A stretch of DNA of 64,000 bases. Origin: an uncultured Prevotella sp. (GTDB lineage Bacteria; Bacteroidota; Bacteroidia; Bacteroidales; Bacteroidaceae). Made by a program: the position numbers and the translations under genes. Shown piece by piece: positions 1-7,675 of the stretch. A model generated the notes under the pieces. That model saw only the letters and a program-made list of their open reading frames with translations. It had not been told where the DNA came from and ran no database searches. Each line of letters begins with the position of its first letter. Position 1 is the first letter of the stretch. The stretch is taken from the NCBI GenBank assembly GCA_900548585.1, contig URLI01000002.1:1-64000 (forward strand). Direction: 5' to 3'.

Positions 1-99
1 GGCGTAGCGGGCTACGTCAAGAAAAAACGACGGGCAAGATGCCGGCAAGCGGCTGCAAGCAGCCGGGGAACAGGTTGCCAGGATGAAATTGAAAAATCT
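1..99. other. Left edge, no assignable gene
   Basis: Two plus-strand frames stay open from the edge and stop near positions 87-109. One of them could be the C-terminal tail of a gene lying to the left. The visible translations are short, low in complexity and rich in Arg, Lys, Ala and Gly, so no family can be named. A copy of the dispersed intergenic repeat begins directly after, as expected downstream of a gene. Confidence 0.3.
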
Positions 100-127
100 G
101 TGTTGTAATGACCGATTTGGGTTTAAA
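100..127 (+). repeat. Dispersed intergenic repeat, copy A
   Basis: The copy reads GTGTTGTAATGACC followed by GATTTGGGTTTAAA. It lies just beyond the 3' end of the tRNA gene. Six further copies occur in this window, all between genes. Confidence 0.8.
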
Positions 128-128
128 G

Positions 129-199
129 TTGTCCAAGGCGGATTCGAACCACCACAAACAGAACCAAAACCTGTTGTGCTACCATTACACCATTGGACA
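129..199 (-). tRNA. tRNA-Gln (anticodon UUG)
   Basis: The minus strand folds as a full cloverleaf. The 7-bp acceptor stem TGTCCAA/TTGGACA is perfect. The anticodon arm is ACAGG/TCTGT (one G-T pair) around the loop TTTTGGT, which gives anticodon TTG. The T-arm carries the conserved GGTTCGAATCC. The discriminator base is A, and CCA is not encoded. A strong Bacteroidota promoter lies immediately upstream. Confidence 0.95.
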
Positions 200-209
200 A
201 TCGCGTGTG

Positions 210-240
210 CAAAGGTACGCTTTTTTTGCTCCAGCACAAA
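210..240 (-). promoter_or_regulatory. Promoter of tRNA-Gln
   Basis: On the minus strand there is a -33 TTTG (plus 237-240) and a -7 TACCTTTG (plus 210-217) separated by 19 bases, a full match to the Bacteroidota sigma-ABfr consensus. Transcription would start a few bases before the tRNA. Confidence 0.75.
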
Positions 241-429
241 ATTTTATGGTGCTTTTTTTATACGTATTACGTTCAGTGCAAAAAAGGAAAGTGGTTTACA
301 GGCAGCCGTGGAACGGGCTGTTGGTATGTAATGGGATAATCAGCGTGTTGTAATGATCGACTGGGGTTTAATACCACGACGGTGGTGTTGTTACTGAACT
401 TGCCGTACATATATTACAGATTATTATCT
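241..429. other. Gene-free stretch between tRNA and lipoprotein gene
   Basis: No credible gene is seen between the tRNA promoter and the terminator of the lipoprotein gene. The short open frames here have no protein-like composition. The only recognisable item is repeat copy B. Confidence 0.5.
345..371 (+). repeat. Dispersed intergenic repeat, copy B
   Basis: A diverged copy with GTGTTGTAATGA followed by TCGACTGGGGTTTAA. It keeps the GTGTTGTAATGA core but has substitutions in the second half compared with copy A. Confidence 0.7.
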
Positions 430-466
430 AAAATGGGGTGCGCCGGAAACTTCCCGACACACCCCA
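430..466 (-). terminator. Terminator after 318-aa lipoprotein gene
   Basis: In the minus-strand transcript a stem TGGGGTG/CACCCCA with an additional inner pairing is followed by a short T run. It lies about 40 bases beyond the stop codon of the lipoprotein gene. Confidence 0.6.
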
Positions 467-508
467 CAGTGTCTCACTCATGCCACGCGGTCAAGTGGTT
501 GCCCGTTT

Positions 509-1465
509 TTATTTCAGGCCAGCCCATTTACCACGTATCGGCTTGCACTGAACGTAAAAGTCGACAAAATTAAATATTTTGTATGGACCGGATTCGTTGC
601 TGAAATATCTGAGCACCTGCACAAAACGTTTGCTTGAATCCCAGCCTCCGGAAGTATTCACGGCATTATACATTACCGTTCCTCCTACTAATTGTGCTTC
701 TTGATTTTCTTGTGCAGGGTTCGCAATTACATTAACGTGGTATGGCTCATTTGGCTTGTAAGCGTTCTTGTCATGGGCTCCATCCAGCAGAGCAGCCGGA
801 AGATAACGTTGTGCGTAATTATCATTGGGGCTATACTTAATCTTTTCTTTCAGCATACGCAAAGCCTGACTTGCGCATGTCTCTGTGCATAGCAGTTTCA
901 GACACTTTTCACCCGTGGCACGGTCTCGCCCGTAAATCTCCATTGCCATCGGTATCATGGCAACACAGCCCTCCGGATAGAATCCAAGGAATTTCTCATA
1001 AACAGTCTTGAACTCGGTGAAGCCAGATGGTATGTTGGTGAATGTCACATAGTTGCTTGCGCTACTATTATATTCATCAAAGTTAAAGGCGCTCCATCCG
1101 CCATTTGTTGTGTTCACCTTCCTTGCAACGAAGTTTCCTCCTTTTGCGTTTACCTCCCTTCCGACAATATACTCATGATCTCCGTATTTAGCGATGTTTC
1201 CACTGGCAGAGAAAGTCTTGACATCCTCATTGACAAGGTTGGCCCACGGGTCGTTGCTTGTGCCACCGCCGTTGCCACCACCGTTGCCACCACCGTTGCC
1301 ACCACCGTTGTTTCCGCCGTTGTCACCGCCTCCCGGAGGAACCACTGGTGGCGTGTTCGGGTCGTCAGGGTCGTCAGATCCACAAGACACAAACGTCATC
1401 GTTCCTGCCATGAACATTCCCATCATCGACAGCAACATAATTTTCTTAAAAAAGTTCTTTTTCAT
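509..1465 (-). CDS. Lipoprotein with Gly/Asn-rich linker
   Basis: The 318-residue product starts with a lipoprotein signal (MKKNFFKKIM, hydrophobic core, then FVSC with Cys28 as lipidation site). Asp/Pro-rich residues follow the Cys, then a Gly/Asn linker at about residues 45-68. The remaining ~250 residues form a soluble domain I do not recognise. It contains several Cys residues (around GEKCLKLLCTETC) that could pair as disulfides. The gene has its own promoter and terminator, so it is probably monocistronic. The acidic stretch after the Cys resembles the surface-export signal described for Bacteroidota lipoproteins, so a surface location is possible. Function unknown. Confidence 0.85.
   Translation of the reverse strand: MKKNFFKKIMLLSMMGMFMAGTMTFVSCGSDDPDDPNTPPVVPPGGGDNGGNNGGGNGGGNGGGNGGGTSNDPWANLVNEDVKTFSASGNIAKYGDHEYIVGREVNAKGGNFVARKVNTTNGGWSAFNFDEYNSSASNYVTFTNIPSGFTEFKTVYEKFLGFYPEGCVAMIPMAMEIYGRDRATGEKCLKLLCTETCASQALRMLKEKIKYSPNDNYAQRYLPAALLDGAHDKNAYKPNEPYHVNVIANPAQENQEAQLVGGTVMYNAVNTSGGWDSSKRFVQVLRYFSNESGPYKIFNFVDFYVQCKPIRGKWAGLK
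1259..1330 (-). repeat. 12-bp coding minisatellite
   Basis: Three exact 12-bp units (GTTGCCACCACC on the plus strand) lie at 1271-1306, with degenerate units on either side. In the lipoprotein gene they encode the GGGN linker. Copy number can change by slippage without shifting the frame. Confidence 0.85.
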
Positions 1466-1610
1466 AATTAGTTTTGTTTAATGTGTTAATATTATCTGAA
1501 AAGTCACATCGCGTAATGCAATCCAATCAGTTGAGTTGGTTTCCCCGCAACTTTCTTGTAACAAATAGTTATGCTATATTCTATTTATATGTTGGTAGGG
1601 TATTCCGCTG

Positions 1611-1642
1611 CAAAAATAACAGATTTTTGTGTAACGTGCAAA
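1611..1642 (-). promoter_or_regulatory. Promoter of 318-aa lipoprotein gene
   Basis: A minus-strand -33 TTTG (1639-1642) and a -7 TATTTTTG (1611-1618) are separated by 20 bases. The leader would be about 140 bases. No structured RNA element was recognised in it. Confidence 0.7.
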
Positions 1643-1701
1643 TTTATTTCGAATTATTTTATTGAAAAGCTTTATTACGGCAAATCAGATACCAGGAAGT
1701 G

Positions 1702-2022
1702 TTATGAACCGAGCAGATGCCGTATGGCATCTAACGGCGATAGCACCAGCATTCTCGGCCCGGCCCATTTCATAACGTCCCTTATCATTTCCCTTTGCCT
1801 TGGGGCATAGCAATGCACCGGGCAGTTCTTGCACGCGCCCTTTTTCTCGCCGAACCTGCAGTGTTCCAGCCTCAGGCAGGCATAGTCGGCGAGTTTGCGG
1901 TATTCCTCCGGCACGCTTTCCAGCCCAAGTTTCCTTCGGCAGTACAGCTCCACCATCAGCCTAACAGTGCGTTTCTCGCGTTCTATCCTGCCCATCGCCG
2001 TGTCTTTGGCGCGCCCGCTCAC
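1702..2022 (-). CDS. ygbA: YgbA-like (nitrous oxide-stimulated promoter family)
   Basis: The 106-residue protein resembles the YgbA family (named from an E. coli gene controlled by the nitric-oxide-sensing repressor NsrR). The recognisable parts are the basic N-terminal helix (EREKRTVRLMVELYC), the YADYACLRL-like segment and a Cys cluster (CRFGEKKGACKNCPVHC) that looks like a metal or Fe-S site. Its start codon overlaps the argS stop as ATGA, so it is translated from the argS transcript. In enterobacteria the family is linked to recovery from nitrosative stress; the biochemical role is not settled. The coupling to arginyl-tRNA synthetase is seen here, its meaning is not. Confidence 0.75.
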   Translation of the reverse strand: MSGRAKDTAMGRIEREKRTVRLMVELYCRRKLGLESVPEEYRKLADYACLRLEHCRFGEKKGACKNCPVHCYAPRQREMIRDVMKWAGPRMLVLSPLDAIRHLLGS

Positions 2023-3839
2023 ATCCGCTCCGGCACATCAATTCCGAGTAGTGCCATGCCGTTGCGTATTATTTTTGCCACGTTCCTTGCCAGCACGAGC
2101 CTCGTGCGCCGCGTCTGTCCGTCGCCTGCGTTCAGCACGCTGTAGTCGTGGTACCACTGGTTGAACTGCTTGGTGAGCTCGTAGCAGTAGTTGGCTATCC
2201 CGCTCGGGCTGTAGTCCTTGCCGGCCTGCTCCACCACTGCCGCGAAGCTGTTCATCTTCTGCACCAGTTCAATCTCCTTCTCGTTGAGATCCGCCATGTC
2301 GCCAGTGTTGAGGTCTGCCACGCTCATCCCTGCCGCCTCCGCCTTTCTCATTATGCTCTTTATGCGTGCGTGGGTGTATTGTATGAACGGCCCCGTGTTG
2401 CCGTTGAAGTCGATGGACTCCTCCGGATTGAACAGCATGTTCTTCCGCGCGTCCACTTTCAGTATGAAATACTTCAGCGCGCCCATTCCGACGATACGCG
2501 CGATTTCCCGCTTCTCGTCCTCCGTGAGGTCTGCGTTCTTCCCCGCCTCATCGGCAGTCCGCCGCGCATCGGCGATCATCACCTCGATGAGGTCGTCTGC
2601 GTCGACCACCGTTCCCTCGCGGCTCTTCATCTTGCCGTTGGGCAGTTCCACCATGCCGTAGGAGAAATGCACGAGCTCGCGCCCCCACCTGAAGCCCAGG
2701 CGGTCGAGCAATATCGACAGGACCTGGAAATGATAGTTCTGCTCGTTTCCCACGACGTATATCATCTTGTCTATCGGATAGTCGGCGAAGCGCATCTCCG
2801 CCGTCCCTATGTCCTGCGTCATGTAGACGCTCGTGCCGTCGCTGCGCAGCAGCAGTTTCTTGTCCAGCCCCTCGTCCGTGAGGTCTGCCCACACCGAGTT
2901 GTCGCCGTGCCGCTCGAAAAGTCCGTTCCTCAGCCCCTCCTCTACCTTCGCCTTGCCACGCAGGTAGGTCTGGCTCTCATAGTATATCTTGTCGAAGCCC
3001 ACGCCGAGAGCCTTGTAGGTCTCGTCGAAGCCGGCATACACCCACGAGTTCATCGTCGCCCACAACGCGCGGACCTCTGGGTCGTTGTTCTCCCACCTCA
3101 CGAGCATTTCGTGCGCCTCCTTGATCAGCGGTGCCTCGTTCTTCGCCTTCTCCCCGGCCTCTTCCTCCGCCATGCCCTGCGCGGTGTAACTCTGCCTCAA
3201 CGCCGCCACCTCCTCGCGGTAGTGCTTGTCGAACAGCACATAATAGTCGCCGATGAGGTGGTCGCCCTTCTTACCGCTCGACTGCGGGGTCTCTCCGTTT
3301 CCCCACTTCTGCCATGCCAGCATCGACTTGCATATATGTATCCCTCGGTCGTTCACGATGTTGGTCTTCACCACGCGGCAGCCGTTGGCCTCCATTATCT
3401 TTGCCAGCGACCACCCGAGCAAGTTGTTGCGTACATGCCCGAGGTGAAGCGGCTTGTTGGTGTTCGGCGACGAGTACTCTATCATCACCAGCGGACTGTC
3501 GTCGCCCGCCTTTCGGTATCCGAAGTCCGGGTCTGCGTCGATGTCGCTCAGCAGACTTGCCCACGCCTCCTGCGACACGACGATGTTGAGGAAGCCTTTC
3601 ACCACGTTGAACGATGCCACCACGCTGGTTTCCCTGACGAGTGCCTCGCCAATCTCCTGCGCCGTGTCCTCCGGCTTTTTCCTCGAAATTCTCAGGAAGG
3701 GGAACACCACGAGCGTCAGGTTGCCCTCGAAGTCTGCGCGTGTCTTTTGCAGTTGCACCATCTTCTGGTTGATTTCCTGTCCGTACAGTTCTCCGGCGAC
3801 CTTCACCGTTGCCTTTGCTATCTCATTTTCTATATTCAT
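2019..3839 (-). CDS. argS: Arginyl-tRNA synthetase
   Basis: A class I aminoacyl-tRNA synthetase of 606 residues that charges tRNA-Arg in the cytoplasm. The N-terminal Arg-specific domain covers about residues 1-100. The HIGH motif appears as HLGH at residues 132-135 within NTNKPLHLGHVRN. The KMSKS region is the degenerate GKMKSREGT form usual for bacterial ArgS. The C-terminal anticodon-binding (DALR) domain ends at MALLGIDVPERM. Length fits the family. A clear promoter precedes it, and the ygbA-like gene overlaps its stop codon. Confidence 0.97.
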   Translation of the reverse strand: MNIENEIAKATVKVAGELYGQEINQKMVQLQKTRADFEGNLTLVVFPFLRISRKKPEDTAQEIGEALVRETSVVASFNVVKGFLNIVVSQEAWASLLSDIDADPDFGYRKAGDDSPLVMIEYSSPNTNKPLHLGHVRNNLLGWSLAKIMEANGCRVVKTNIVNDRGIHICKSMLAWQKWGNGETPQSSGKKGDHLIGDYYVLFDKHYREEVAALRQSYTAQGMAEEEAGEKAKNEAPLIKEAHEMLVRWENNDPEVRALWATMNSWVYAGFDETYKALGVGFDKIYYESQTYLRGKAKVEEGLRNGLFERHGDNSVWADLTDEGLDKKLLLRSDGTSVYMTQDIGTAEMRFADYPIDKMIYVVGNEQNYHFQVLSILLDRLGFRWGRELVHFSYGMVELPNGKMKSREGTVVDADDLIEVMIADARRTADEAGKNADLTEDEKREIARIVGMGALKYFILKVDARKNMLFNPEESIDFNGNTGPFIQYTHARIKSIMRKAEAAGMSVADLNTGDMADLNEKEIELVQKMNSFAAVVEQAGKDYSPSGIANYCYELTKQFNQWYHDYSVLNAGDGQTRRTRLVLARNVAKIIRNGMALLGIDVPERM

Positions 3840-3866
3840 ACAATCATTTGATTTTCAATCTGCCTG

Positions 3867-3897
3867 CAAAGTTACAGAAAAACGCGGACAACACAAA
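3867..3897 (-). promoter_or_regulatory. Promoter of argS
   Basis: Minus-strand -33 TTTG (3894-3897) and -7 TAACTTTG (3867-3874) with a 19-base spacer. The leader is about 25-30 bases and has no evident attenuator. Confidence 0.75.
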
Positions 3898-3901
3898 TGA
3901 T

Positions 3902-3943
3902 TTTAACCCAAATCAGTGTTGTGACGACCGATTTGGGTTGAAA
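3902..3943 (+). repeat. Dispersed intergenic repeat, copy C (palindromic)
   Basis: This copy has both arms: TTTAACCCAAATC on the left and GATTTGGGTTGAAA on the right, around a core related to GTGTTGTAATGACC. It can fold as a hairpin with a stem of about 10 bp. It lies between the argS promoter and the 3' end of the next gene. Confidence 0.8.
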
Positions 3944-4026
3944 GTTGTTATTGTGGGTGTGTCAGCAGACAGTGTCACCTATTATCAAGGCCTGCGGTGT
4001 CCGGGTCACCGCATGTCACCTCACAT

Positions 4027-4437
4027 TCACTGCAGCATCTCGTCCAATCCGAGTTCCTTCATGGCTTCATCCTGGAACTTGGTGTCCTCCAACACTTTCC
4101 TTCCTGTCTCTGACTTTTCCGCTGCGGCGTTGAACTGCTGAATATATTTCTCGAGCTCCGAGTACTTTTCAATTTTGCCAAGGATTTCACCTGCCGCCTT
4201 GATCTGGTCCTCTTCACTTCCCTTTTCGGCTTTTTTCTTTATTTCCGCAATCTCCTCCATCATCGGCTTCGCGGCCTCAAACATTCCCTTGAAGGCATCC
4301 CTCCACTCGCTTTCACTCCAGTTCGCGCCGTCTTTCTGCGCGCTTTCAGCAATGCTCTTTGCGTCTTTCTTTCCTCCGCACGAAACGAGGAAAAGCCCGG
4401 TCATCATGATGAACAGACATAAGATTGTTTTTCTCAT
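4027..4437 (-). CDS. Small helical lipoprotein
   Basis: The 136-residue product has a lipoprotein signal peptide with the lipobox FLVSC (Cys20) followed by GGKK. The mature part is charged and almost entirely helical, with many Lys, Glu and Ala, probably a small helical bundle or coiled coil (KPMMEEIAEIKKKAEKG region). No enzyme motif is visible and I do not recognise a family. It has its own promoter with an 88-base leader, so it is probably a free-standing periplasmic or outer-membrane-associated lipoprotein. Confidence 0.85.
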   Translation of the reverse strand: MRKTILCLFIMMTGLFLVSCGGKKDAKSIAESAQKDGANWSESEWRDAFKGMFEAAKPMMEEIAEIKKKAEKGSEEDQIKAAGEILGKIEKYSELEKYIQQFNAAAEKSETGRKVLEDTKFQDEAMKELGLDEMLQ

Positions 4438-4531
4438 AATTGTAAAGTTTAATTGGTTAATGATGTTTGTATTGTTTTTTTGTATTGTAATATGTCCTGT
4501 CGGTAAAATGTGCTGTTCTGTAATTATGCTG

Positions 4532-4563
4532 CAAATATAGACAAAAAAATTGTAAGTTCCAAA
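4532..4563 (-). promoter_or_regulatory. Promoter of small helical lipoprotein
   Basis: Minus-strand -33 TTTG (4560-4563) and -7 TATATTTG (4532-4539), spacer 20 bases. Full consensus match. Confidence 0.75.
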
Positions 4564-4615
4564 CTTTCGCGACGCAAATTTTGTTTTTCTGCCAATTTCG
4601 CCGCTGCGTGCCGCG

Positions 4616-6109
4616 TCAGAACTGGAAGTATATGAACGGCTGTATCTCGCTCGACTTCACCTGTATCACGATGTATATCACCACCGCTATCATTGCCGCC
4701 CCGGCCATCACGTTGGCCTTTGAGAGGCGTGCCACGATGTGCGTCTGCCACCTGTCCGGCAGGAAATGGGTTGCAAATCCGAGTGCCATCAGCCCGAACA
4801 CCCACGGGTAGCCCGTCACCACCTGCGGCAACAGTTCCGGGTGCAAGTTGCCGGCAATCTGTGATATTATCGTGATGCTCGTGTCAAGGTCGCTGCTGCG
4901 GAAGAATATCCAGCATAGGCACACGAAGTGGAACGTCAGTATCACCGCCCCGGCGCGTTTCCACCCGCTGCTCGTGTACCGCCTGCCGTGGTGCATTATT
5001 TCCTGCGAGAAGAGTTTGTGGGCGCACAGTGCCAGCCCGTGCATGCCACCCCACAGGATGAAGTTCCACGACGCGCCGTGCCACAGCCCTCCGAGAAGCA
5101 TCGTCAGCATGAGGTTGGCGTACATCCGCGCTTTCCCCCTGCGGTTGCCGCCGAGCGAGATGTACAGATACTGCTTGAGCCATGTGGACAGCGAGATGTG
5201 CCACCTCCGCCAGAAGTCGGTCACCGACACCGAGCGGTATGGCGCGTTGAAGTTCATCGGGAAACGGAACCCGAGCAGCAGCGCGATGCCGATGGCCATG
5301 TCGCTGTAGCCGGAGAAGTCGCAGTAAATCTGCAGCGCGTAGCCATATACGCCGAGCAGCACCTCCACGCCGCTGAACATCGCCGGCTGGTCGAACACAC
5401 GCTCCACGAAGTTTATGCTGATGTAGTCTGAAATGACGGCTTTCTTGAACAGGCCTATCATTATCAGGTAGACACCCATGCCGAACATGCGACGCGTTAT
5501 CTGCAGCGGCTTCCTTATCTGCGGAACGAAGTCGCGCGCCTTAACGATAGGCCCGGCGACGAGCTGCGGGAAGAACGACACGAAGAAGGCATAGTCGAGC
5601 AGCGAGTCGAGCGGGCGGATTTCGCGGCGGTAAACGTCTATCGTGTAACTCAGGCTCTGGAACGTGAAGAAACTTATCCCGACGGGCAGGAAGATGTCGA
5701 GCGGCTGGAAGTTGTTGCCAATGATCTGCGACAGCGAGCCGAGGAAGAAGTTGGTGTATTTGAAATATGCGAGCAGCGACAGGTCTATCGTCACGCTGAG
5801 AGCCACGAGCCATCCCGCCTTTCGCCTGTTGTCCGGCTCGCGCTCGATGACTCTTCCCATCCACCTGCCTATCAGCCAGTCGCTCACGGTGACGGCGGCG
5901 AGCAGCAGGAAATAAACGCCGCTGCTCTTGTAGTAGAAGAAATAGGAGAAGAGCGTGACGAACACCAGGCGCGCCGTCATTTTCCTCTGCAGCAGCATAT
6001 AGACGAACGTGAATGCGAGGAACAGCCACAGGAACACCCCGCTGCTGAATATCATGGGCTCGACGGGATTGTACTGCAGCACCCGCAACAAGTTTTCCAT
6101 TGCCGTCAT
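4616..6109 (-). CDS. MBOAT-family O-acyltransferase (AlgI/DltB-like)
   Basis: A polytopic inner-membrane protein of 497 residues with roughly ten hydrophobic segments. It carries the AlgI-type signature: DFWRRWHISLSTWLKQY near residues 298-314, and LWHGASWNF around His344 with a second His at 357 (GGMHGL). His344 is the expected catalytic residue. Such proteins move acyl, usually acetyl, groups across the membrane onto exported polysaccharides. It starts 13 bases after the SGNH-protein stop, preceded by AGGATAGGG. The pair resembles AlgI with AlgJ/AlgX. The polysaccharide acceptor cannot be told from the sequence. Confidence 0.9.
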   Translation of the reverse strand: MTAMENLLRVLQYNPVEPMIFSSGVFLWLFLAFTFVYMLLQRKMTARLVFVTLFSYFFYYKSSGVYFLLLAAVTVSDWLIGRWMGRVIEREPDNRRKAGWLVALSVTIDLSLLAYFKYTNFFLGSLSQIIGNNFQPLDIFLPVGISFFTFQSLSYTIDVYRREIRPLDSLLDYAFFVSFFPQLVAGPIVKARDFVPQIRKPLQITRRMFGMGVYLIMIGLFKKAVISDYISINFVERVFDQPAMFSGVEVLLGVYGYALQIYCDFSGYSDMAIGIALLLGFRFPMNFNAPYRSVSVTDFWRRWHISLSTWLKQYLYISLGGNRRGKARMYANLMLTMLLGGLWHGASWNFILWGGMHGLALCAHKLFSQEIMHHGRRYTSSGWKRAGAVILTFHFVCLCWIFFRSSDLDTSITIISQIAGNLHPELLPQVVTGYPWVFGLMALGFATHFLPDRWQTHIVARLSKANVMAGAAMIAVVIYIVIQVKSSEIQPFIYFQF

Positions 6110-6122
6110 ATCCCTATCCTGG

Positions 6123-7493
6123 TTACATTCCCGCCATTATCCCGTCATACAGTTTCCTGGCGAGGTGCGCGCCGCCCTTGAAGCTGATGTGCGTGTAGTC
6201 CTTCGCGGCCAGTCCCTTCTGCGCCATCTTGCCGATGCCTCCGTTCCCTCCCATCGCCTCGAACAGGTTGAAGAACGCCACCTTGTTGTCCGCCGCCATG
6301 AGTTGCTGGTATGCCACGAGTTCCTCCACGCCCTTCATCGACTTTATCTGTCCTGCCACGCGCTGGTCGCGGTCGCTCATGCTGACAATGAGAATCGCCG
6401 CGTTGGGGTAGCAGCGTTTCAGCATTTCGATCACCTTTGTCATCTGCGCCGCATAGTGCTGCATCTGTTTCTGCGTGCTTCTCGGGCTGGTGGCGTTCAG
6501 CCCGAACTGCAGCACGAGCAGGTCGTACGGGCGTCTCGCGGCCATCTCCCTCATCGTCTTTTCCGGTATCGCGGCAAGCGACATCCCGGAGCTTCCCCTC
6601 ATGGCGAAGTTGTCCACCACCACGCCACGCTGCGGGTCGAGTGCCGCCCCGTAGAATATCGTCGAGGCGCCCGCACCGCTCACAGCCCACTTCACCTTGG
6701 TCATCTGTCCCGTCACGGCGACGCTCTGCACTTCCGGCGACGGCTTCACCTCAAACGTTTTCTGCTCGCCGCCGTTGATGGTCGCCGTGATTCTCATCGG
6801 TGCCGTTGTCTTGAAATACATGCTCGCCGCGCCCCACTCGCCGCAGTGCTTGTTCCACGTCGTCCCGCTGAGCGTCACCTGCGCCGAGCCTTGGACGGTG
6901 AAGTACCTCTGCGATATTCCCTGGCTCTGCGCGTTGAAAGTCCTGCGCTCCATCACCGAGTGGCTCGTGAAGCCGCTTGTCGCCACCCTCACCGTCGGCC
7001 GTCCGCTGTTGGTCGTCCTGCCGCAGTCAACCCATCCCACGCCGTTGCCTCCGAACTTGTCCTGCAGCAACGCCCGCAGGTCACTGGTAACTATGTCGCC
7101 CTCGATGAACGAGTCGCCCCAGTAGGCCACTCTCACAGGGCGGTTCATCTTCTTCACTGCCGCCAGAGCCTTGTAGAACGCCTCCATGCCATGCGCGCCG
7201 CCGCCTGAATAGTCGATCACGCAGGTGGTCCCGGCCGGGCAGGGCTTCTTCTTCACCGGTTGCCCGCCTGCCTTTCCGCCTGCCTTTGCCACAACCGCCG
7301 GGGCAGCCGGCACGACAGGTTTCGCAATGATGTCGCCACCGCCGCCGTATGCTTCCGGCAAAACATCGCTCAGTATGTCGACGCTCCGCAACTGCGTCTC
7401 AGCAAGCGACACCTGGGGCATGAAGTGCATGTAAACCAATATAGTGACTATAATCGCAATGAGAGCAAAAGTTCTTGCCGGTTGATTGTTCAT
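6123..7493 (-). CDS. Membrane-anchored SGNH/GDSL-type esterase
   Basis: The 456-residue protein has a single N-terminal membrane anchor (about residues 8-24), an Ala/Pro/Gly-rich linker (about 50-85) and then an SGNH hydrolase domain. Block I is YWGDSFIEGD with nucleophile Ser128. A block III-like FGLNAT supplies the Asn. Block V is DYTHIS with Asp432 and His435. It is first in a two-gene operon with the MBOAT acyltransferase, which suggests it is the periplasmic partner that passes acetyl groups on to, or removes them from, a glycan. The catalytic residues are all present. Confidence 0.88.
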   Translation of the reverse strand: MNNQPARTFALIAIIVTILVYMHFMPQVSLAETQLRSVDILSDVLPEAYGGGGDIIAKPVVPAAPAVVAKAGGKAGGQPVKKKPCPAGTTCVIDYSGGGAHGMEAFYKALAAVKKMNRPVRVAYWGDSFIEGDIVTSDLRALLQDKFGGNGVGWVDCGRTTNSGRPTVRVATSGFTSHSVMERRTFNAQSQGISQRYFTVQGSAQVTLSGTTWNKHCGEWGAASMYFKTTAPMRITATINGGEQKTFEVKPSPEVQSVAVTGQMTKVKWAVSGAGASTIFYGAALDPQRGVVVDNFAMRGSSGMSLAAIPEKTMREMAARRPYDLLVLQFGLNATSPRSTQKQMQHYAAQMTKVIEMLKRCYPNAAILIVSMSDRDQRVAGQIKSMKGVEELVAYQQLMAADNKVAFFNLFEAMGGNGGIGKMAQKGLAAKDYTHISFKGGAHLARKLYDGIMAGM

Positions 7494-7540
7494 ATATAGT
7501 ATGTCTTTAGTTGTTCTTCCATTTTGTGAGTAATAATTTG

Positions 7541-7548
7541 CAAAGTTA
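7541..7548 (-). promoter_or_regulatory. -7 box for SGNH-MBOAT operon
   Basis: TAACTTTG on the minus strand, about 48 bases before the start codon of the SGNH gene. No TTTG at the usual -33 distance is evident, so confidence is moderate. Confidence 0.5.
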
Positions 7549-7633
7549 GTGATTTTTCACCAAACAGAGCACCGATTATTGTTTTTTTTGAACAATAAGA
7601 ATTAAATGCTATGCCGGTATGGGAATAATGTGT

Positions 7634-7641
7634 TAATTTTG
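7634..7641 (+). promoter_or_regulatory. -7 box for C10 peptidase gene
   Basis: TAATTTTG, 35 bases before the start codon. It is divergent from the SGNH promoter. The -33 element is not clear. Confidence 0.55.
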
Positions 7642-7675
7642 CACCATAATTATCAAACTTAAAAAAATCGCTTTT

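Noticed and set aside
2148..3851. A 567-codon open frame antisense to argS
   Set aside because: It mirrors the argS codon pattern in a GC-rich gene, is rich in His, Val, Arg and Leu, and shows no domain, whereas argS has all its motifs. The same applies to the long frames antisense to cobQ (26284-27783) and to the SGNH gene (6009-7208).
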